64,000 nucleotides of DNA from Anthoceros angustus (GCA_010909165.1 MU008211.1:248001-312000); one strand, 5' to 3'. Counted from the first letter of the stretch, positions 1 to 11,271 are shown. Notes: a model not told the origin generated them from the sequence alone. A program made the numbers and translations.

Positions 1-42
1 CCTATATATAGTGAAAAATTTATGCATGCTACCTTAAATTTA

Positions 43-3000
43 AAAACAAAATTAGCAAATAATTAAGGCATGAGCCTAGAGATACAAATAAACCCAATTC
101 CCTCAAGAGTACAAGGACAAAATAAAAAATGATGGTGACCTGAGGAAGATTTACTAAAAAGATAGGAATTGTTATACTCTCATTCCATCTTGGATTTATA
201 CAACTGAATGTGAAACTAGTCGAATGCTCAAAACTTGGGATAAGTCTTTCAGCTCCATGATATCTTGGTTGAAAAATTAAGATAAATGACTCTTCCTATG
301 TAAATACTTGATTCTTCCTATGGTGATGATATATCACTCAAATTTACTATGACTATCTAGGATACAAAACAACCACTATGTTGAAGAAAGATGGTACTTC
401 TTCATCTAAAATTAAGAGTTCAGGTCTTATCCAACATTCATAAATTTGAACATGTAAATACACTCTACGAAAATGAGTTGCGTCATTCTGAAATGTGACA
501 TTTATCCAAAAATTCAAATCAATGTGTGTCTTTTGATACTATGTATATCATGTTGGAGTTTTTAGTATAATAGCAGAGATCACATGCATCCCTCTAAAGT
601 TCTCATGTGTATTATTCGGTACAAAAATTTGACACCGTAACATACCATAATTGTGTTGCAGCTTGATAAAATTAATTTATCCTGAATTTTTTTTAAATAT
701 TAGTCTCTCATTTCGAGAGGCAACACCTAGATGATGTGTCATGCGTCTACAACACATCAATGCATCCTACTGCTTGTTTGTTTATTATCATAATAAAATT
801 GTTTGTTACTATTTTGAAGTTATACATAGTTTATAAATGCATGTCATGAGGTTCAAGAGTTCATACTATCACCTTGCTATATATCATATACAATACCTCA
901 TCCATAGATGATTGTTTCAAATTTGCAAATGGTATTTGAATAAGTTGTAACATAACTAATCTATTGTCTCTAGTGCACTTTTGGACATACCTGCATTGAT
1001 TGCAACATGTTATTATGCTTGTGCTTTAATTTTTATGGGTTAAGTGCAATGCAATCATTGCTCCATTAAGTCATGAATGTATTTCACGTCTTTTATTGCA
1101 TATTGCAATAGGACACTTCTATGAAAAGTAAGCTTCACTTAACAAGTTATCTCCTATTTTGTTTTGAGCTTCATGTGTTGAATTCAAATAAAGCGAAATC
1201 CCATTCTTACAAAATGCAACACAAAAATCAGTTTTTGTTTATATTTTAGCATCAAAGCTTTCATTTTGGAGTTCTCAATGAATACCAATTTGAGACTGAA
1301 TCCACTTGAATGACTTCCTATTAGTCCTTTGTCTAACTTCATAAACTTGTGGTGAAGATGATTTGAATTGAATAAGCGATTCGGATCCTACAAAGCTTGA
1401 GAAAATTCATAAATATTTAAATTTAAATAAATCAAAATATCAACAAGATCCTTGTATGTCTCTTGCATAATGAAATTACCTTGTAATTTTTAAATATATT
1501 ACTTAGTATTGGTAAGTATATGCTTATTGTAATATCATAAAATGCTTGTTTTATGAAAGGCTATAAACCATAAACGAGTGATTTGACACCACCTTTGAAA
1601 GTGATACCAAAGCCTTGTGCGGTTTATCAGAAAACAAAATTAGCAAATAATTAAGGCATGAGCCTAGAGATACAAATAAACCCAATTCCCTCAAGAGTAC
1701 AAGGACAAAATAAAAAATGATGGTGACCTGAGGAAGATTTACTAAAAAGATAGGAATTGTTATACTCTCATTCCATCTTGGATTTATACAACTGAATGTG
1801 AAACTAGTCGAATGCTCAAAACTTGGGATAAGTCTTTCAGCTCCATGATATCTTGGTTGAAAAATTAAGATAAATGACTCTTCCTATGTAAATACTTGAT
1901 TCTTCCTATGGTGATGATATATCAGCTCAAATTTTACTATGACTATCTAGGATACAAAACAACCACTATGTTGAAGAAAGATGGTACTTCTTCATCTAAA
2001 ATTAAGAGTTCAGGTCTTATCCAACATTCATAAATTTGAACATGTAAATACACTCTACGAAAATGAGTTGCGTCATTCTGAAATGTGACATTTATCCAAA
2101 AATTCAAATCAATGTGTGTCTTTTGATACTATGTATATCATGTTGGAGTTTTAGTATAATAGCGAGATCACATCCCTCTAAAGTTCTCATGTGTATTATT
2201 ACAAAATTTGACAAGTAACATACCATAATTGTGTTGCACTTGATAAAAATTAATTTATCCTGAATTTTTAAATATTAGTCTCTCATTTGAGAGGCAACAC
2301 CTAGATGATGTGTCATGCGTCTACAACACATCAATGCATCCTCGCTTGTTTGTTTATTATCATAATAAAATTGTTTGTTACTATTTTGAAGTTATACATA
2401 GTTTATAAATGCATGTCATGAGGTTCAAGAGTTCATACTATCACCTTGCTATATATCATATACAATACCTCATCCATAGATGATTGTTTCAAATTTGCAA
2501 ATGGTATTTGAATAAGTTGTAACATAACTAATCTATTGTCTCTAGTGCACTTTTGGACATACCTGCATTGATTGCAACATGTTATTATGCTTGTGCTTTA
2601 ATTTTTATGGGTTAAGTGCAATGCAATCATTGCTCCATTAAGTCATGAATGTATTTCTCTTTTTGCATATTGCAATAGGACACTTCTATGAAAAGTAAGC
2701 TTCACTTAACAAGTTATCTCCTATTTTGTTTTGAGCTTCATGTGTTGAATTCAAATAAAGCGAAATCCCATTCTTACAAAATGCAACACAAAAATCAGTT
2801 TTTGTTTATATTTTAGCATCAAAGCTTTCATTTTGGAGTTCTCAATGAATACCAATTTGAGACTGAATCCACTTGAATGACTTCCTATTAGTCCTTTGTC
2901 TAACTTCATAAACTTGTGGTGAAGATGATTTCGAATTGAAATAAGCAGTTCGGATCCTACAAAGCTTGAGAAAATTCATAAATATTTAAATTTAAATAAA

Positions 3001-3203
3001 TCAAAATATCAACAAGATCCTTGTATGTCTCTTGCATAATGAAATTACCTTGTAATTTTTTAAATATATTACTTAGTATTGGTAAGTATATGCTTATTGT
3101 AATATCATAAAATGCTTGTTTTTATGAAAGGCTATAAACCATAAACGAGTGATTTGACACCACCTTTGAAAGTGATACCAAAGCCTTGTGCCGGTTTATG
3201 CAG
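43..3203. repeat. AT-rich 1.6-kb direct tandem duplication
   Basis: Two head-to-tail copies, 43-1630 (1588 bp) and 1631-3203 (1573 bp), both opening with AAAACAAAATTAGC. They are near-identical; differences are mainly short indels, clustered around 540-700/1100 versus the matching part of copy 2. No long ORF, no coding look, no LTR-type PBS. A third copy starts at 3204 but diverges after a few bases. Function unknown; it may be the flank or end of a larger repeat, because the unit's end resembles an inverted copy near 6.2 kb. Confidence 0.9.
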
Positions 3204-3275
3204 AAAACAAAAACATTTTATTTTACTTTCGTAAAAATCTTCCTTAATTGATTCTTCTTTCATTCTAGTGGTTGT
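3160..3275 (+). repeat. Inverted repeat arm, left
   Basis: About 105 bp here is roughly 80% identical to the reverse complement of 6170-6295, including the shared core GTTTATGC and AAAAACATTTTATT. The two arms bracket the LINE and rDNA block. The end of each 1.6-kb tandem unit carries the first part of the same sequence. This could be the termini of an unrecognised element or two copies of a dispersed repeat. Confidence 0.6.
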
Positions 3276-3654
3276 AATTGTATGCTCCATGTTGATGCAA
3301 CTTATAGTAAAACTTTAATAACTACTTATTTTTATTTCCTACATGATATATATATTATTTCAATACTTGTTATACAATTATGAAATATGTACATAAATAA
3401 AAATTTAGTTATTTAGGTAATGAGACATGTACTTCCCGTTTTAGTTCAGAACAATCAATGTCTTTGAATGATATTGTTAATGTGAAGGTTTTATCAAGGA
3501 AAAAGGAGATAGGTGAACTCACCCACTAAAGAACATCAAAAGACCCGAGGAGTCATAATAACGAAAGAGCAACTAAGTTCCGTGTCTAAAGTCATATACA
3601 ACGCCTACAATGTTATACCTAGAGAGATTGAATGGCCTAAATATTACTGAACTA
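3276..3654. other. No gene recognised
   Basis: AT-rich start passing into mixed sequence. I see no convincing ORF, RNA gene or repeat here apart from its position beside the 3' end of LINE-A. Confidence 0.5.
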
Positions 3655-4158
3655 GTCGAGGATGCATCTTCAGCAATCGCTGCTGTCGAAAAGAAAGCCC
3701 CTGCAAGTGCCCTTTGGAGGGCAAGGAATACCCATTGCCAAATGAAGGCTGTGAAATAGAAGAGAGGTAAGCCTGCTCCATATTTCCTTGCATGGTATGC
3801 TTTGGCACAAAACTTGATAAATTTTATTAAAGTCTTTAACTAATGCTCCATAAGAAGAGGTGGCTTGCCTACATTTCCTTGTACTTTAGTAACTGGCTTG
3901 CTTACATTTTCCTGTACTTAGTAACTGGCTTGCCTACATTTCCATGTACTTAGTAATCGTGAAAGCTGTCACTCTAGCTGCCACCCAGCCTGGACGGATT
4001 TGGATATTAACTTGTTTAAAGGTGGATTCCCGTGTAGGGTCAGTGATCACCACATCTGCCACTGAGACTTGGTTATCCCGGGGGATGAAGGCCTTGAAAG
4101 CTGTCGCTCTAGCTGCCACTCCACTTGGACGGATTAGGATATATTAACTTGTTTAAAG

Positions 4159-4376
4159 GCGCTATCGGCGAGTCGGGCTATTTGGGAATGCAGCCCTAAG
4201 CGGGTGGTAAATTCCATCCAAGGCTAAATACTGGCAAGAGACCGATAGCGAACAAGTACCGAGGGAAAGATGAAAGGACTTTGAAAGAGTGAAAGAGTGC
4301 TTGAAATTGCGAGAGGAAGCGAATGGAAGCTGCGGAGTGCGCCTCGGTTCGATGTGGAGCAGCGATAAGCTGGTCC
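4159..4376 (+). rRNA. 26S rRNA fragment (about nt 170-400), plus strand
   Basis: Matches the conserved plant large-subunit rRNA 5' region: GGGAATGCAGCCC, GGCTAAATACTGGC, GAGACCGATAGCGAACAAG and GTGCTTGAAATTG follow in the right order. Several single-base losses are present. It continues the 26S sequence begun by the neighbouring minus-strand fragment, but in the opposite orientation and on the wrong side, so it is a rearranged relic and not a working rRNA gene. Confidence 0.9.
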
Positions 4377-4399
4377 TGATTACGCGGGCGCTCATCGAT

Positions 4400-4634
4400 G
4401 TGGCGTGGAGCAGGGTCCGAGCTCGAGGGCTCTCACCCTCTCGGCGTCCGTTCGAGAGAACTTGGGCCCGGTCCGTTCTGCAGGATGCTTCTCCGGACTA
4501 CAATTCACAGCGCCATACGATTTTCAAGTGGGCTATTTCCGTTATTTCGCCGTTACTAGGAAATCTGGTTAGTTTCTTCTCCTCCGCTTAGTGATATGCT
4601 TAAACTCGGCGGGTAGCCTTCGATCCGAGGTCGG
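4400..4634 (-). rRNA. 26S rRNA 5' end fragment, minus strand
   Basis: The reverse complement starts CCCGCCGAGTTTAAGCATAT, the universal beginning of plant 26S rRNA. It continues through GGCGAAATAACGG, TTGTAGTCCGGAGAAGC and GACCGGGCCCAAGT to about nt 165. The adjoining plus-strand fragment holds the following 26S bases, so the two pieces meet near 4376-4400 with inverted polarity. Confidence 0.92.
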
Positions 4635-4837
4635 ATGGATTCAACCGGGCGCCAAGCACGCCCACCGATTCGAGTGCTACGGACGGATCGCGCGGGCGCT
4701 GACCCGCCCAATTGGGCAAAATCACCTTGACCGCGGCCTCACCGCGTGTCCGGACTCTTTGCATTTCAACCGGCGGGACAACTCCGCCTTGCGGCTCCTG
4801 ACCAACCGAACTCACAATCTCCCACCACGTGGGAAAC
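4635..4837 (-). other. ITS2 spacer of the rDNA fragment
   Basis: On the minus strand this GC-rich stretch lies between the 5.8S 3' end and the 26S start, the exact position of ITS2. It is about 200 bp, an ordinary plant length. It would be useful for identifying the species by alignment. Confidence 0.85.
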
Positions 4838-4946
4838 GAGCGTGTGTGAGCATCGGCCTTCGAGACATGCCCTGGAACAAGTCTCGGGCGCAACTTGCGT
4901 TCAAAGACTCGATGATTCGCGGAATTCTGCAATTCACACTACGATT
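4838..4946 (-). rRNA. 5.8S rRNA 3' part, minus strand
   Basis: The minus strand contains GTGTGAATTGCAGAATTCCG and ATCATCGAGTCTTTGAACGC, the hallmark 3' half of plant 5.8S rRNA. GTTGCGCCCGAGAC follows. The 5' half is absent: the sequence stops abruptly where LINE sequence (DVVVTDPT) begins at about 4947. Confidence 0.93.
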
Positions 4947-6169
4947 GTAGGGTCAGTAACTACCACGTCTGCCACAAAGACTTGGTCATCGGACGAGGTA
5001 CAAGTCTGGTTTGACTGTCGACCCCATACATTCACGAGCCGTTGCAAACATAACGTCACAAATGGGATCATGGGTGGCAATACATGAACTCCCATTAGAA
5101 CAACGAGCAAGATGCGTCCAGAGCAGAGCCACATTCACAAGTGAGAAGTAAAAAAGCCATTCGTTGAACCAAGCCCAGACGGAACCGATTGCTGTAGAGA
5201 AGCTTGCAGGTGCGATGTGGATCCCTAAATGCATGGACAAGCTAAAAGCCAAGCTCCTGTGCCCTTCCCATAATAAGAGCAGAGATTGGCTCTTGTGGTC
5301 CTTGGAATAGAAGGGTCTAAAAGGATGGACTGCAAAGCCTGGCCGAGTTGTTTGTCGAGTTGATAACATGTCCCTCGCTTGTCTCAGGGACACTTGAAGA
5401 GGAAGGGTTTCCTTCTGAACTCTTGATGCAAAGTTCTTCAAAAAGGGCTTGTCGTGAAGCAAGAAACATGAGGCCAAAGTAGAGGTAGAAAAGCCTAGCT
5501 GCCCAAAAATGCTACCGGCGAGGAGTCCTCCATGGAAATCAGACCTATTTCGCCATAAGCCACTGGCAAGGATGGTTGCCGATGTGTTAGATTGACTGCC
5601 GGACACTCAAAAGCCCGCGGGCCTAAAATGTCACCCAAAACATCCACGATCTTCTTGCCAAACTCTTTCAGGCGAGAGAGAATAATCGGAGAAGGAGGCA
5701 ATGAGTGGATAAGGTAACCCGAGCGTTTGGCAAAGCATGAGAGAATGCTAAAAGGTGGTCCTCCAACAAAGGAAGGTCTTCGATGAGGGAAAGGTCATCC
5801 GCCAAGGCTTGGTCCGAAAAGCCGCCGACAAAGAAGAGATGATGAAATGGGACCCCCAAAATCCGTAACCCTAGAGCAGAAGCAATTTCATCAGCATGGA
5901 ACTGTAAAGTAGGGGTGAGCCGTGACGAAGACCAAACTTGGTACTTGAAGAGCTTGACCCTCAATCACAGCAATGAGAGCTCATGTGAGAAGAACTTAAA
6001 GGCTTCCTTGACCTTGTCCCTTAGCCCTTGGATGTGAGAGTCATCCGCCAGTAAAGAAAAGACACAATCACTCGCAGAATAGGCACTCCTGGATAGAGCC
6101 TTGTAGTGAGAAAGGGCAAAGAAAGCACCTCCTAGAGGATCGCCTTGCCTGGTCTCCGTGGCCGATTAA

Positions 6170-6300
6170 AATGAAGGACGATTCAATTAAGAGAAGACTC
6201 TTATGAAAGTACAATAAAATGTTTTTATTTTCCGCATAAACCAGCACAAGAATTGGGTATCACTTTTAAAGGGCGGAGCCTAAAACTCGTCACGTTATTA
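6170..6300 (-). repeat. Inverted repeat arm, right
   Basis: Reverse-complement partner of 3160-3275. It ends directly where LINE-A RT coding sequence starts, so it marks the truncation or insertion boundary of that LINE. Confidence 0.6.
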
Positions 6301-7085
6301 ATGCAAGCATGTGTGCAGTCGTGGGATCCACCACTCTGACTCCGGTAGCCGGTGGAGCAGGCATGCGCTCAGTGGAGTGTGGCATGTGCACGCATAGTCA
6401 TTCACCCGTACCTCATGTGTGCATATTCATTTATCCATACCTTTCAACTCGCATACGCCCGTGTATGCCAGGGTCCAAACTCACGGGGATGCCGTCGCCA
6501 TAGTTTGCGGGATACATTCAAACCTTCTGTGGCAAAGACTTCAAATTCTATTTTTAGACAAGGGTGTTTCCTTTCAGCTCCAATGGGTGGTATAGATAGC
6601 TCATTTTGAAGCTCACGTCAAGAGCTTTCTTTTCAATGAAGAAACAAAGTAAACGAGTAAATATAGAGATGGACAATTACAGTCAAAGAAAGAGTTGGTT
6701 GCTGTCTTCTTTCACACATAGCAAGACATCTGCTGAACCATATCAAGATCGAGATAGCTCATTCTGGAGCTTACAATAAGAGCAATAATCCACTCTTACA
6801 GCCTAAGAATAGGAATAGACACTGCAATAGACATTCAAAGGATTCATCAGAGTTTGTTTTCTTCTTTCACACATACCTCGAGATATTTTCAACAAAAACA
6901 CAATACAGATGGCTCGTTTTGAAGCTGGAATTGAGAGCGTTTTTCTGAATCAAGCTATGGAGTGTGTGGGCAAGTATGGAGACTGCAAAAAACATTCAAA
7001 GACATGATGACAGAAGGTAGTTGCTGACCAGGATCACACTTGATTCTCATCTCGCATGAGGACTGTGGACATCTTCTCCTTCCTC
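6301..7085. repeat. Non-coding; degenerate repeat of about 160 bp from 6590
   Basis: 6301-6590 has no feature I can name. From about 6590 the phrase 'agatagctcattctggagctta' in variant form recurs near 6594, 6757 and 6909, and 'cttctttcacacata' near 6708 and 6863. This suggests three diverged tandem units of about 155-165 bp. No coding content. Confidence 0.45.
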
Positions 7086-7089
7086 ACCT

Positions 7090-8080
7090 TCTGCGGATGC
7101 TTTCAGCTGGTTGCAAGCTCGACAATACTCCTTTTTCGTTTCAAACTATCGCCGAGACCATTGTCCATTTTGTTGAGCTCAATGGAATTCAAAGTTTGTG
7201 CTCCACCTAATTGGGCTTCCAGTTGTCGTAGTTGACACGACATAATGTTGGCTTCAGCATATGTATGTTGAAGCAAAGAAGGATCTGCAGATCGTACGAG
7301 ATCCTGCGTTGTCTGAATAGTATGCTCCCAATCTATGTAAGAGCATTTCCGTGGCATAGCTTAAGGGTTTTTGGAAGCTTGCACCCCTCCAATAGATGTT
7401 GTGTCCTCTCCTACAAGACAAGGTTCAGTATTTGTTGAAGTACTATTATATATAAGCGTACGAAGGAGGTCTCGAGTTGAATGCAATTGCCCTTTCATGC
7501 GTAATACCTTTGCCTGGTGTTTGCAGAAAAAGCCTTGCATTCCTCTTGGACAATTGCAGCATGCTCAGTCCCCTGCAAGATTATAAACAGTGTAAATCAG
7601 CCTTTGATCTGTGAAGCTTTTCACAAGAGCTGGTTCTTGATCGTTGGTAGGAAGTGTGACATGGTCGTCAGGTATGGAAAGAGACCCCCTAATTGCATTT
7701 TCGATAATCACCTCTTACTTTGCATTGTGCTTGAAGCCATGTTGTTTTGTGAAGTGCTTGTGCCAATACACTTTGCACACTGTATCCGTAAGTGTATGGA
7801 GCAACCAATCAATATGCCAACCTCGCAGACGCATAAAATCATGGCTCAACATGGACTTTAAGAAGCCATGCCAAGCTTCAATTACCAAATTGCAGTCCTG
7901 GCCAGCATATGGCATGGTCCTGGAATACTTTAGCCACATAGGTAGCACTCCTCCACGATTCCTAAAATCTTGAATGAACTACGGGCTTCTCATAATCCAC
8001 GTACATTTGTTACATCATCTTCCTGGCCTCAGCTTCTGTGTGCCAACGACGAGAAACATACATGATGTCACCAAGGTGAC
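7090..8080 (-). pseudogene. MULE/FAR1-like transposase C-terminal region with SWIM zinc finger
   Basis: On the minus strand, one frame runs from about 7980 to 7103 with only two in-frame stops (TGA near 7572, TAA near 7360). It contains NLVIEAWHGFLKSMLSHDFM (about 7880), the post-catalytic region of MULE-type transposases. A SWIM finger follows, reading CNCPRGMQGFFCKH (about 7550; pattern CxC...CxH). A polar C-terminal tail ends in KRKRSIVEL. The catalytic N-terminal region is missing; a short piece SRRWHTEAEAR survives near 8050. SWIM-containing MuDR/FAR1-type proteins are abundant in ferns as transposons and as domesticated genes. Here the missing catalytic part and the stops indicate a relic. 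Confidence 0.7.
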
Positions 8081-8146
8081 ACCTAGAATGGGGTTTATGT
8101 TTGAGGTAGCCTTAAATATATATTCTTGAATACTTACATTTAAATC

Positions 8147-8743
8147 TTGACATGGAGAAGGAGACAAGACCACTGTCCTCATAGGCACAAGTGCTCTGCT
8201 GAAGCCAGGCCAGTCAGCCGTGGGCTTGTCAGAGAGCAGCTGTCTCCACGAAGATCTCCTCCTTCACTCAATCGCGCACATCTTGTTTACCAGCGCACTG
8301 ATAGAAGAGACCTTCCAAAATCACGCAACCTACCTGCACAGCAAATCAAAGAGAGAGCAGCCCAGATTCGTGAGGATGCTGGCTGCAACAATGATGACAT
8401 GCAGTGGCATCTGATACAAGTTGTAACAGATTGCCTAACTCGACACGAAGCACTGCAAACACGTGTCTTCAACCAGCAATCATCTCTGATTACAAACCTG
8501 GATGCACGTTTGGATTCAACTCAACGTCTCTTACAGGAAATTTCAGCAGCCGTCACAAGGTTACAGGCATATGGGGTACAACCTAGTACACAATTTGCCA
8601 CAATCCAGCCAACTGCTGCATCTCTGCTTGCGTCATTGTTGCTCATGCGTGAGAATTCTGCATTGGGTGAAGCAGGCGATCGAATCATCACCGGGTCTCA
8701 ATTTGGTGGTGGAGGGCATCATGCTTCTTTCGGAAAAGCGTGA
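8147..8743 (+). CDS. Copia-1 ORF0: basic/coiled-coil leader protein upstream of gag
   Basis: 198 codons, open throughout. I count from a TTG at 8147; the true start may have been lost because the element's 5' LTR and primer site are missing. The N-terminus is Arg/His-rich (TWRRRQD). The middle (about residues 85-150) is polar, helical and likely coiled coil (SSLITNLDARLDSTQRLLQ). The C-terminal part has TAASLLASLL. It aligns by eye with Copia-2 ORF0 (TSLIEDVRKL..., SAADLLHAL), and the same slot is filled in Copia-3 and Copia-4. Function unknown; it is not gag, protease or a known Copia domain. A 210-bp spacer separates it from gag. Confidence 0.6.
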   Translation: MTWRRRQDHCPHRHKCSAEARPVSRGLVREQLSPRRSPPSLNRAHLVYQRTDRRDLPKSRNLPAQQIKERAAQIREDAGCNNDDMQWHLIQVVTDCLTRHEALQTRVFNQQSSLITNLDARLDSTQRLLQEISAAVTRLQAYGVQPSTQFATIQPTAASLLASLLLMRENSALGEAGDRIITGSQFGGGGHHASFGKA

Positions 8744-8953
8744 CTTTCCCTGCAGCGTTCCATGTCTGCTGAACAGGGTTAGTTAGTTAGTTTTAGTGGT
8801 TAATTAGGGTTAGGCAGAATTGAGAGCGGTGTCAAGGGTTGTGACTTGCTGGGATGGAGCACGTCCTTACCCGTGGTGCCGTTTCGCTGCTGGTAGCATT
8901 TCCCGTCCCAGTGTGTCTCTTCGTCACTGTCCAGGAGGCTCACGTCTCTTCTC

Positions 8954-9763
8954 ATGTCTGCCCTTGATCAGCTTATAGATCAGCTTCTAGCCCAGTTTGC
9001 TGGTCTAAACATTAACCAAGGTCCTGTCAATCAAGGAGCAGGAGGGAGTAATCCAGGTCCAATGGCAAGCAGTGGATCAACTGTGGTTGGATCAACTTAC
9101 TCGGGCAATTTCCTGGAAAAGGACACATTCGATGGGAAGTCGAGTCGGTGTGAGAGCTGGCGAGCTCGAATGAAGGCATTCTTGGATGCACGAGATGTGT
9201 GGCAGTACATTGACAGAACTTTGCAGAAACCTGCCCCCACTGCACCACCAAAAGACATTGACGACTGGAAAAAGGGGAACAAGGTGGCCTTTGCCATCTT
9301 GCTCTCAAGCCTAGATGAGGCCACTGTCACTGAGGTTGAATTTTTGCCCACAGCTGCAGAAGTTTGGACACAGCTCAAAGACACATATCAGGTCCGCAAC
9401 ATTCTTACATTGATGGCAGCAAGAAACGAATTCTATGGACTTTGCATGAAGGAAGGTGATAGCATTGGGTCTCACATCAGCAAGTTTCGATACTTGAAGG
9501 CACAGATTGTGCAGCTTGGGTATAAGATCTCGGAGGTGGACAATGTGGCAAAGCTGCTGACAAGTCTTCCTCCTTCCTATCAACATTTCATCTCGCGTCA
9601 GAATGCAGCATTGCGCACCTCTGTGACATCTTTGAATGCTGGTGGAGCATCCACCCTCACTTTAAATGAACTTGTGGGAGCACTCTTCCAGGAAGAGCAG
9701 TCTCGTCAGAGGTCCACAGGATCATCACGTGCCAAAAGTGAGAAAGTACTCTTTGCCTCTTAG
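8954..9763 (+). CDS. gag: Copia-1 gag (capsid), ended by an in-frame TAG
   Basis: 269 codons with the Ty1/Copia gag (UBN2-type) layout: FLEKDTFDGKSSRCESWRAR, WQYIDRTL, then W-x-L-K-D-T-Y near residue 140. Further motifs are ISKFRYLKAQI and LLTSLPPSYQHFI, then an acidic LNELVGALFQEEQ stretch. The reading frame continues past TAG (9761-9763) without another stop to 10402 through nucleocapsid and protease. The stop is therefore a nonsense change in what was one gag-pol ORF, or conceivably a readthrough site. It forms the virus-like particle in an active element. Confidence 0.85.
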   Translation: MSALDQLIDQLLAQFAGLNINQGPVNQGAGGSNPGPMASSGSTVVGSTYSGNFLEKDTFDGKSSRCESWRARMKAFLDARDVWQYIDRTLQKPAPTAPPKDIDDWKKGNKVAFAILLSSLDEATVTEVEFLPTAAEVWTQLKDTYQVRNILTLMAARNEFYGLCMKEGDSIGSHISKFRYLKAQIVQLGYKISEVDNVAKLLTSLPPSYQHFISRQNAALRTSVTSLNAGGASTLTLNELVGALFQEEQSRQRSTGSSRAKSEKVLFAS

Positions 9764-10402
9764 AACAACCCTTTTAGAAGGGGGAAGGATAAGGGGAAGG
9801 GAAAGAATAATAATTCAAGTTCCAACTCACCATCTTCGAAGTCCAAAAGGCAAGGAAATTGTAACTGGTGCCAGCTACTAGGGCACTGGGAACGTGAGTG
9901 TAGAAAGAAACAAGCTGGTGAACCAAAGAAGGATGGCAAACCTGAGGCTCATGTTGCATCTAACAAGGAATCAAAGGGAGCTTCTGGTTCGGCTACACAC
10001 AAGAGTAGCTCAACAGTACTAACTGTCTGCCTTACCTCATTTCGGGAATCCACCTCTTCATGGTTTATTGATTCTAGTGCTACTTCGCAAATCTGCAATA
10101 ATCGCCAGTTGTTCACCACGTTCAGTACACAAACATCACCACAATCTGTGTATGTGGGAGATGCTAGAGGTGTAGCAGTTAAAGGCATTGGCACTGTCAA
10201 CATACCTTTGCTTCATGGGGATGATTTGCAGCTCACTGCTCTGCTGTATGTCTCGGCAATGTCGAAAAACCTCTTGTCCGTCAAGGCAGCAACTCAGTCC
10301 AGATTGCTGGACTTCAAGTTTGAGACAGACGTATGCTGTTTGTATAGAGTTACACAGCCTACTGCCTGCATAGCACGAGGAGTGTTAGTGTTGCCAGGTT
10401 AG
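9764..10402 (+). pseudogene. pol: Copia-1 nucleocapsid zinc knuckle and aspartic protease
   Basis: Same frame as gag. A basic linker precedes the CCHC knuckle CNWCQLLGHWEREC (about 9870-9911, spacing C-x2-C-x4-H-x4-C). The protease follows: WFIDSSATSQICN at 10061, then VGDARGVAVKGIG. The expected D-S-G catalytic triplet is D-S-S here (Gly to Ser, GGT to AGT at 10076), which should inactivate the enzyme. The frame ends at TAG 10400. The next domain is one frame away, and the usual LWHRR before RLGHVN is missing, so there is a small deletion at about 10395. Confidence 0.85.
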
Positions 10403-11271
10403 GTCATGTCAACAAAGCGAACTTGACCTTGATGTCCACAGGAGACTATTTTAGAGAAAAGCTACCTTCATGTTTCAAGAGCCTCCCTGTCTGTAAATCT
10501 TGCATTCACTCTAAGCAAAAGGAGTTGCCTTTCAAGAACAAGCAGGAAAACAGGGCAAAGGATGTTCTGGAACTGATCCATACAGATATTGCTGGGAAAC
10601 TGCAAGTACCTTCTCTTGGAGGAGCAGAGTACTATTTGACCTTGACTGATGACTTCAGCAGGTACACATGGACGTTTCCATTATAGCACAAGAGTGATGC
10701 TTTTGAAAGAATATGGACCTGGATCCCGATGGTGCAGAGGCGGACAGGTAAGCCGGTGAAGTGCCTTCGCTTTGACAATGGTGGTGAATTCGTTGGACAC
10801 AAATATGAACACCTCTTCCAGAAGTATGGCATCCTTCGACAGTTCTCTCTGCCCTACACACAACAACAGTACAAAGTGGTTGAGCGCAAAAATCAAACGC
10901 TTATGGGGATGACCAAGAGCATGTTATTGTGGGCAGGCTTAAATAAGAAGTACTGGGCTGAAGCAATTGTAATAGCTACATACATTTTGAATCGAGTGCT
11001 TACACATTCATTGCTTGGTCGGACACCTTACGAGGCATTTTGGGGACGGAAACCAACATTGAAACATCTTCGTGTCTTTGGGTCTCCTGCATATGGATTT
11101 GTTCCTAACAAGAAACGCAGGAAGTTAGATGATCGAGCAAAAGGATATATATTCCTTGGTTACTCAGAGGAGTCCAAGGCATACAAGTTGTTTGATCCAG
11201 CAAAAGTCAAACTAGTTTTAGCACGCAGTGTTACTTTTCAAGAGCTGACAACTCCAAGCTTGGGTACCTGA
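10396..11271 (+). pseudogene. pol: Copia-1 GAG-pre-integrase and integrase
   Basis: Starts in a shifted frame with RLGHVNKANLT and CKSCIHSKQKE (the H and CC of the zinc-binding HHCC region). The integrase core has all three acidic residues in context: ELIHTDIAGKL, LRFDNGGEF and VVERKNQTL. A TAG at 10684 (after YTWTFPL) interrupts an otherwise open frame. The usual PQQNGVVER reads QQQYKVVER. The C-terminal GRTPYEAFWGRKPTLKHLRV and GYSEESKAYKLFDP match Copia integrase ends. No RT or RNase H follows. Confidence 0.88.

Larger units (their letters stand above)
3655..6170 (-). mobile_element. LINE-A: 5'-truncated non-LTR retrotransposon (RT C-terminal half), broken by an rDNA insertion
   Basis: Reading on the minus strand, frames switch but the order is that of plant and algal LINE polyproteins. 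It begins with RT residues QGDPLGG near 6130 and the catalytic LADDSHI near 6050. A thumb-like segment with GLRILGVPF (about 5870) follows, then QPSLPVAYGEIGL (about 5560). Then come the C-terminal VFVADVVVTDPT (about 4970) and, after the rDNA block, VADVVITDPT (about 4050). The protein end near 3700 reads FLALQRALAGAFFSTA, matching LINE-B. The endonuclease and N-terminal RT are missing, as expected of 5' truncation. The rDNA block lies between two partial copies of the DPT segment, so a short LINE stretch was duplicated or rearranged around it. Not functional as read. Confidence 0.75.

Noticed and set aside
4159-4946. Functional 45S rRNA locus
   Set aside because: Only 5.8S 3' end, ITS2 and about 400 nt of 26S, in rearranged orientation within a LINE.
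7090-8080. Intact domesticated FAR1-like gene
   Set aside because: Catalytic N-terminal region missing and two in-frame stops; called a relic.
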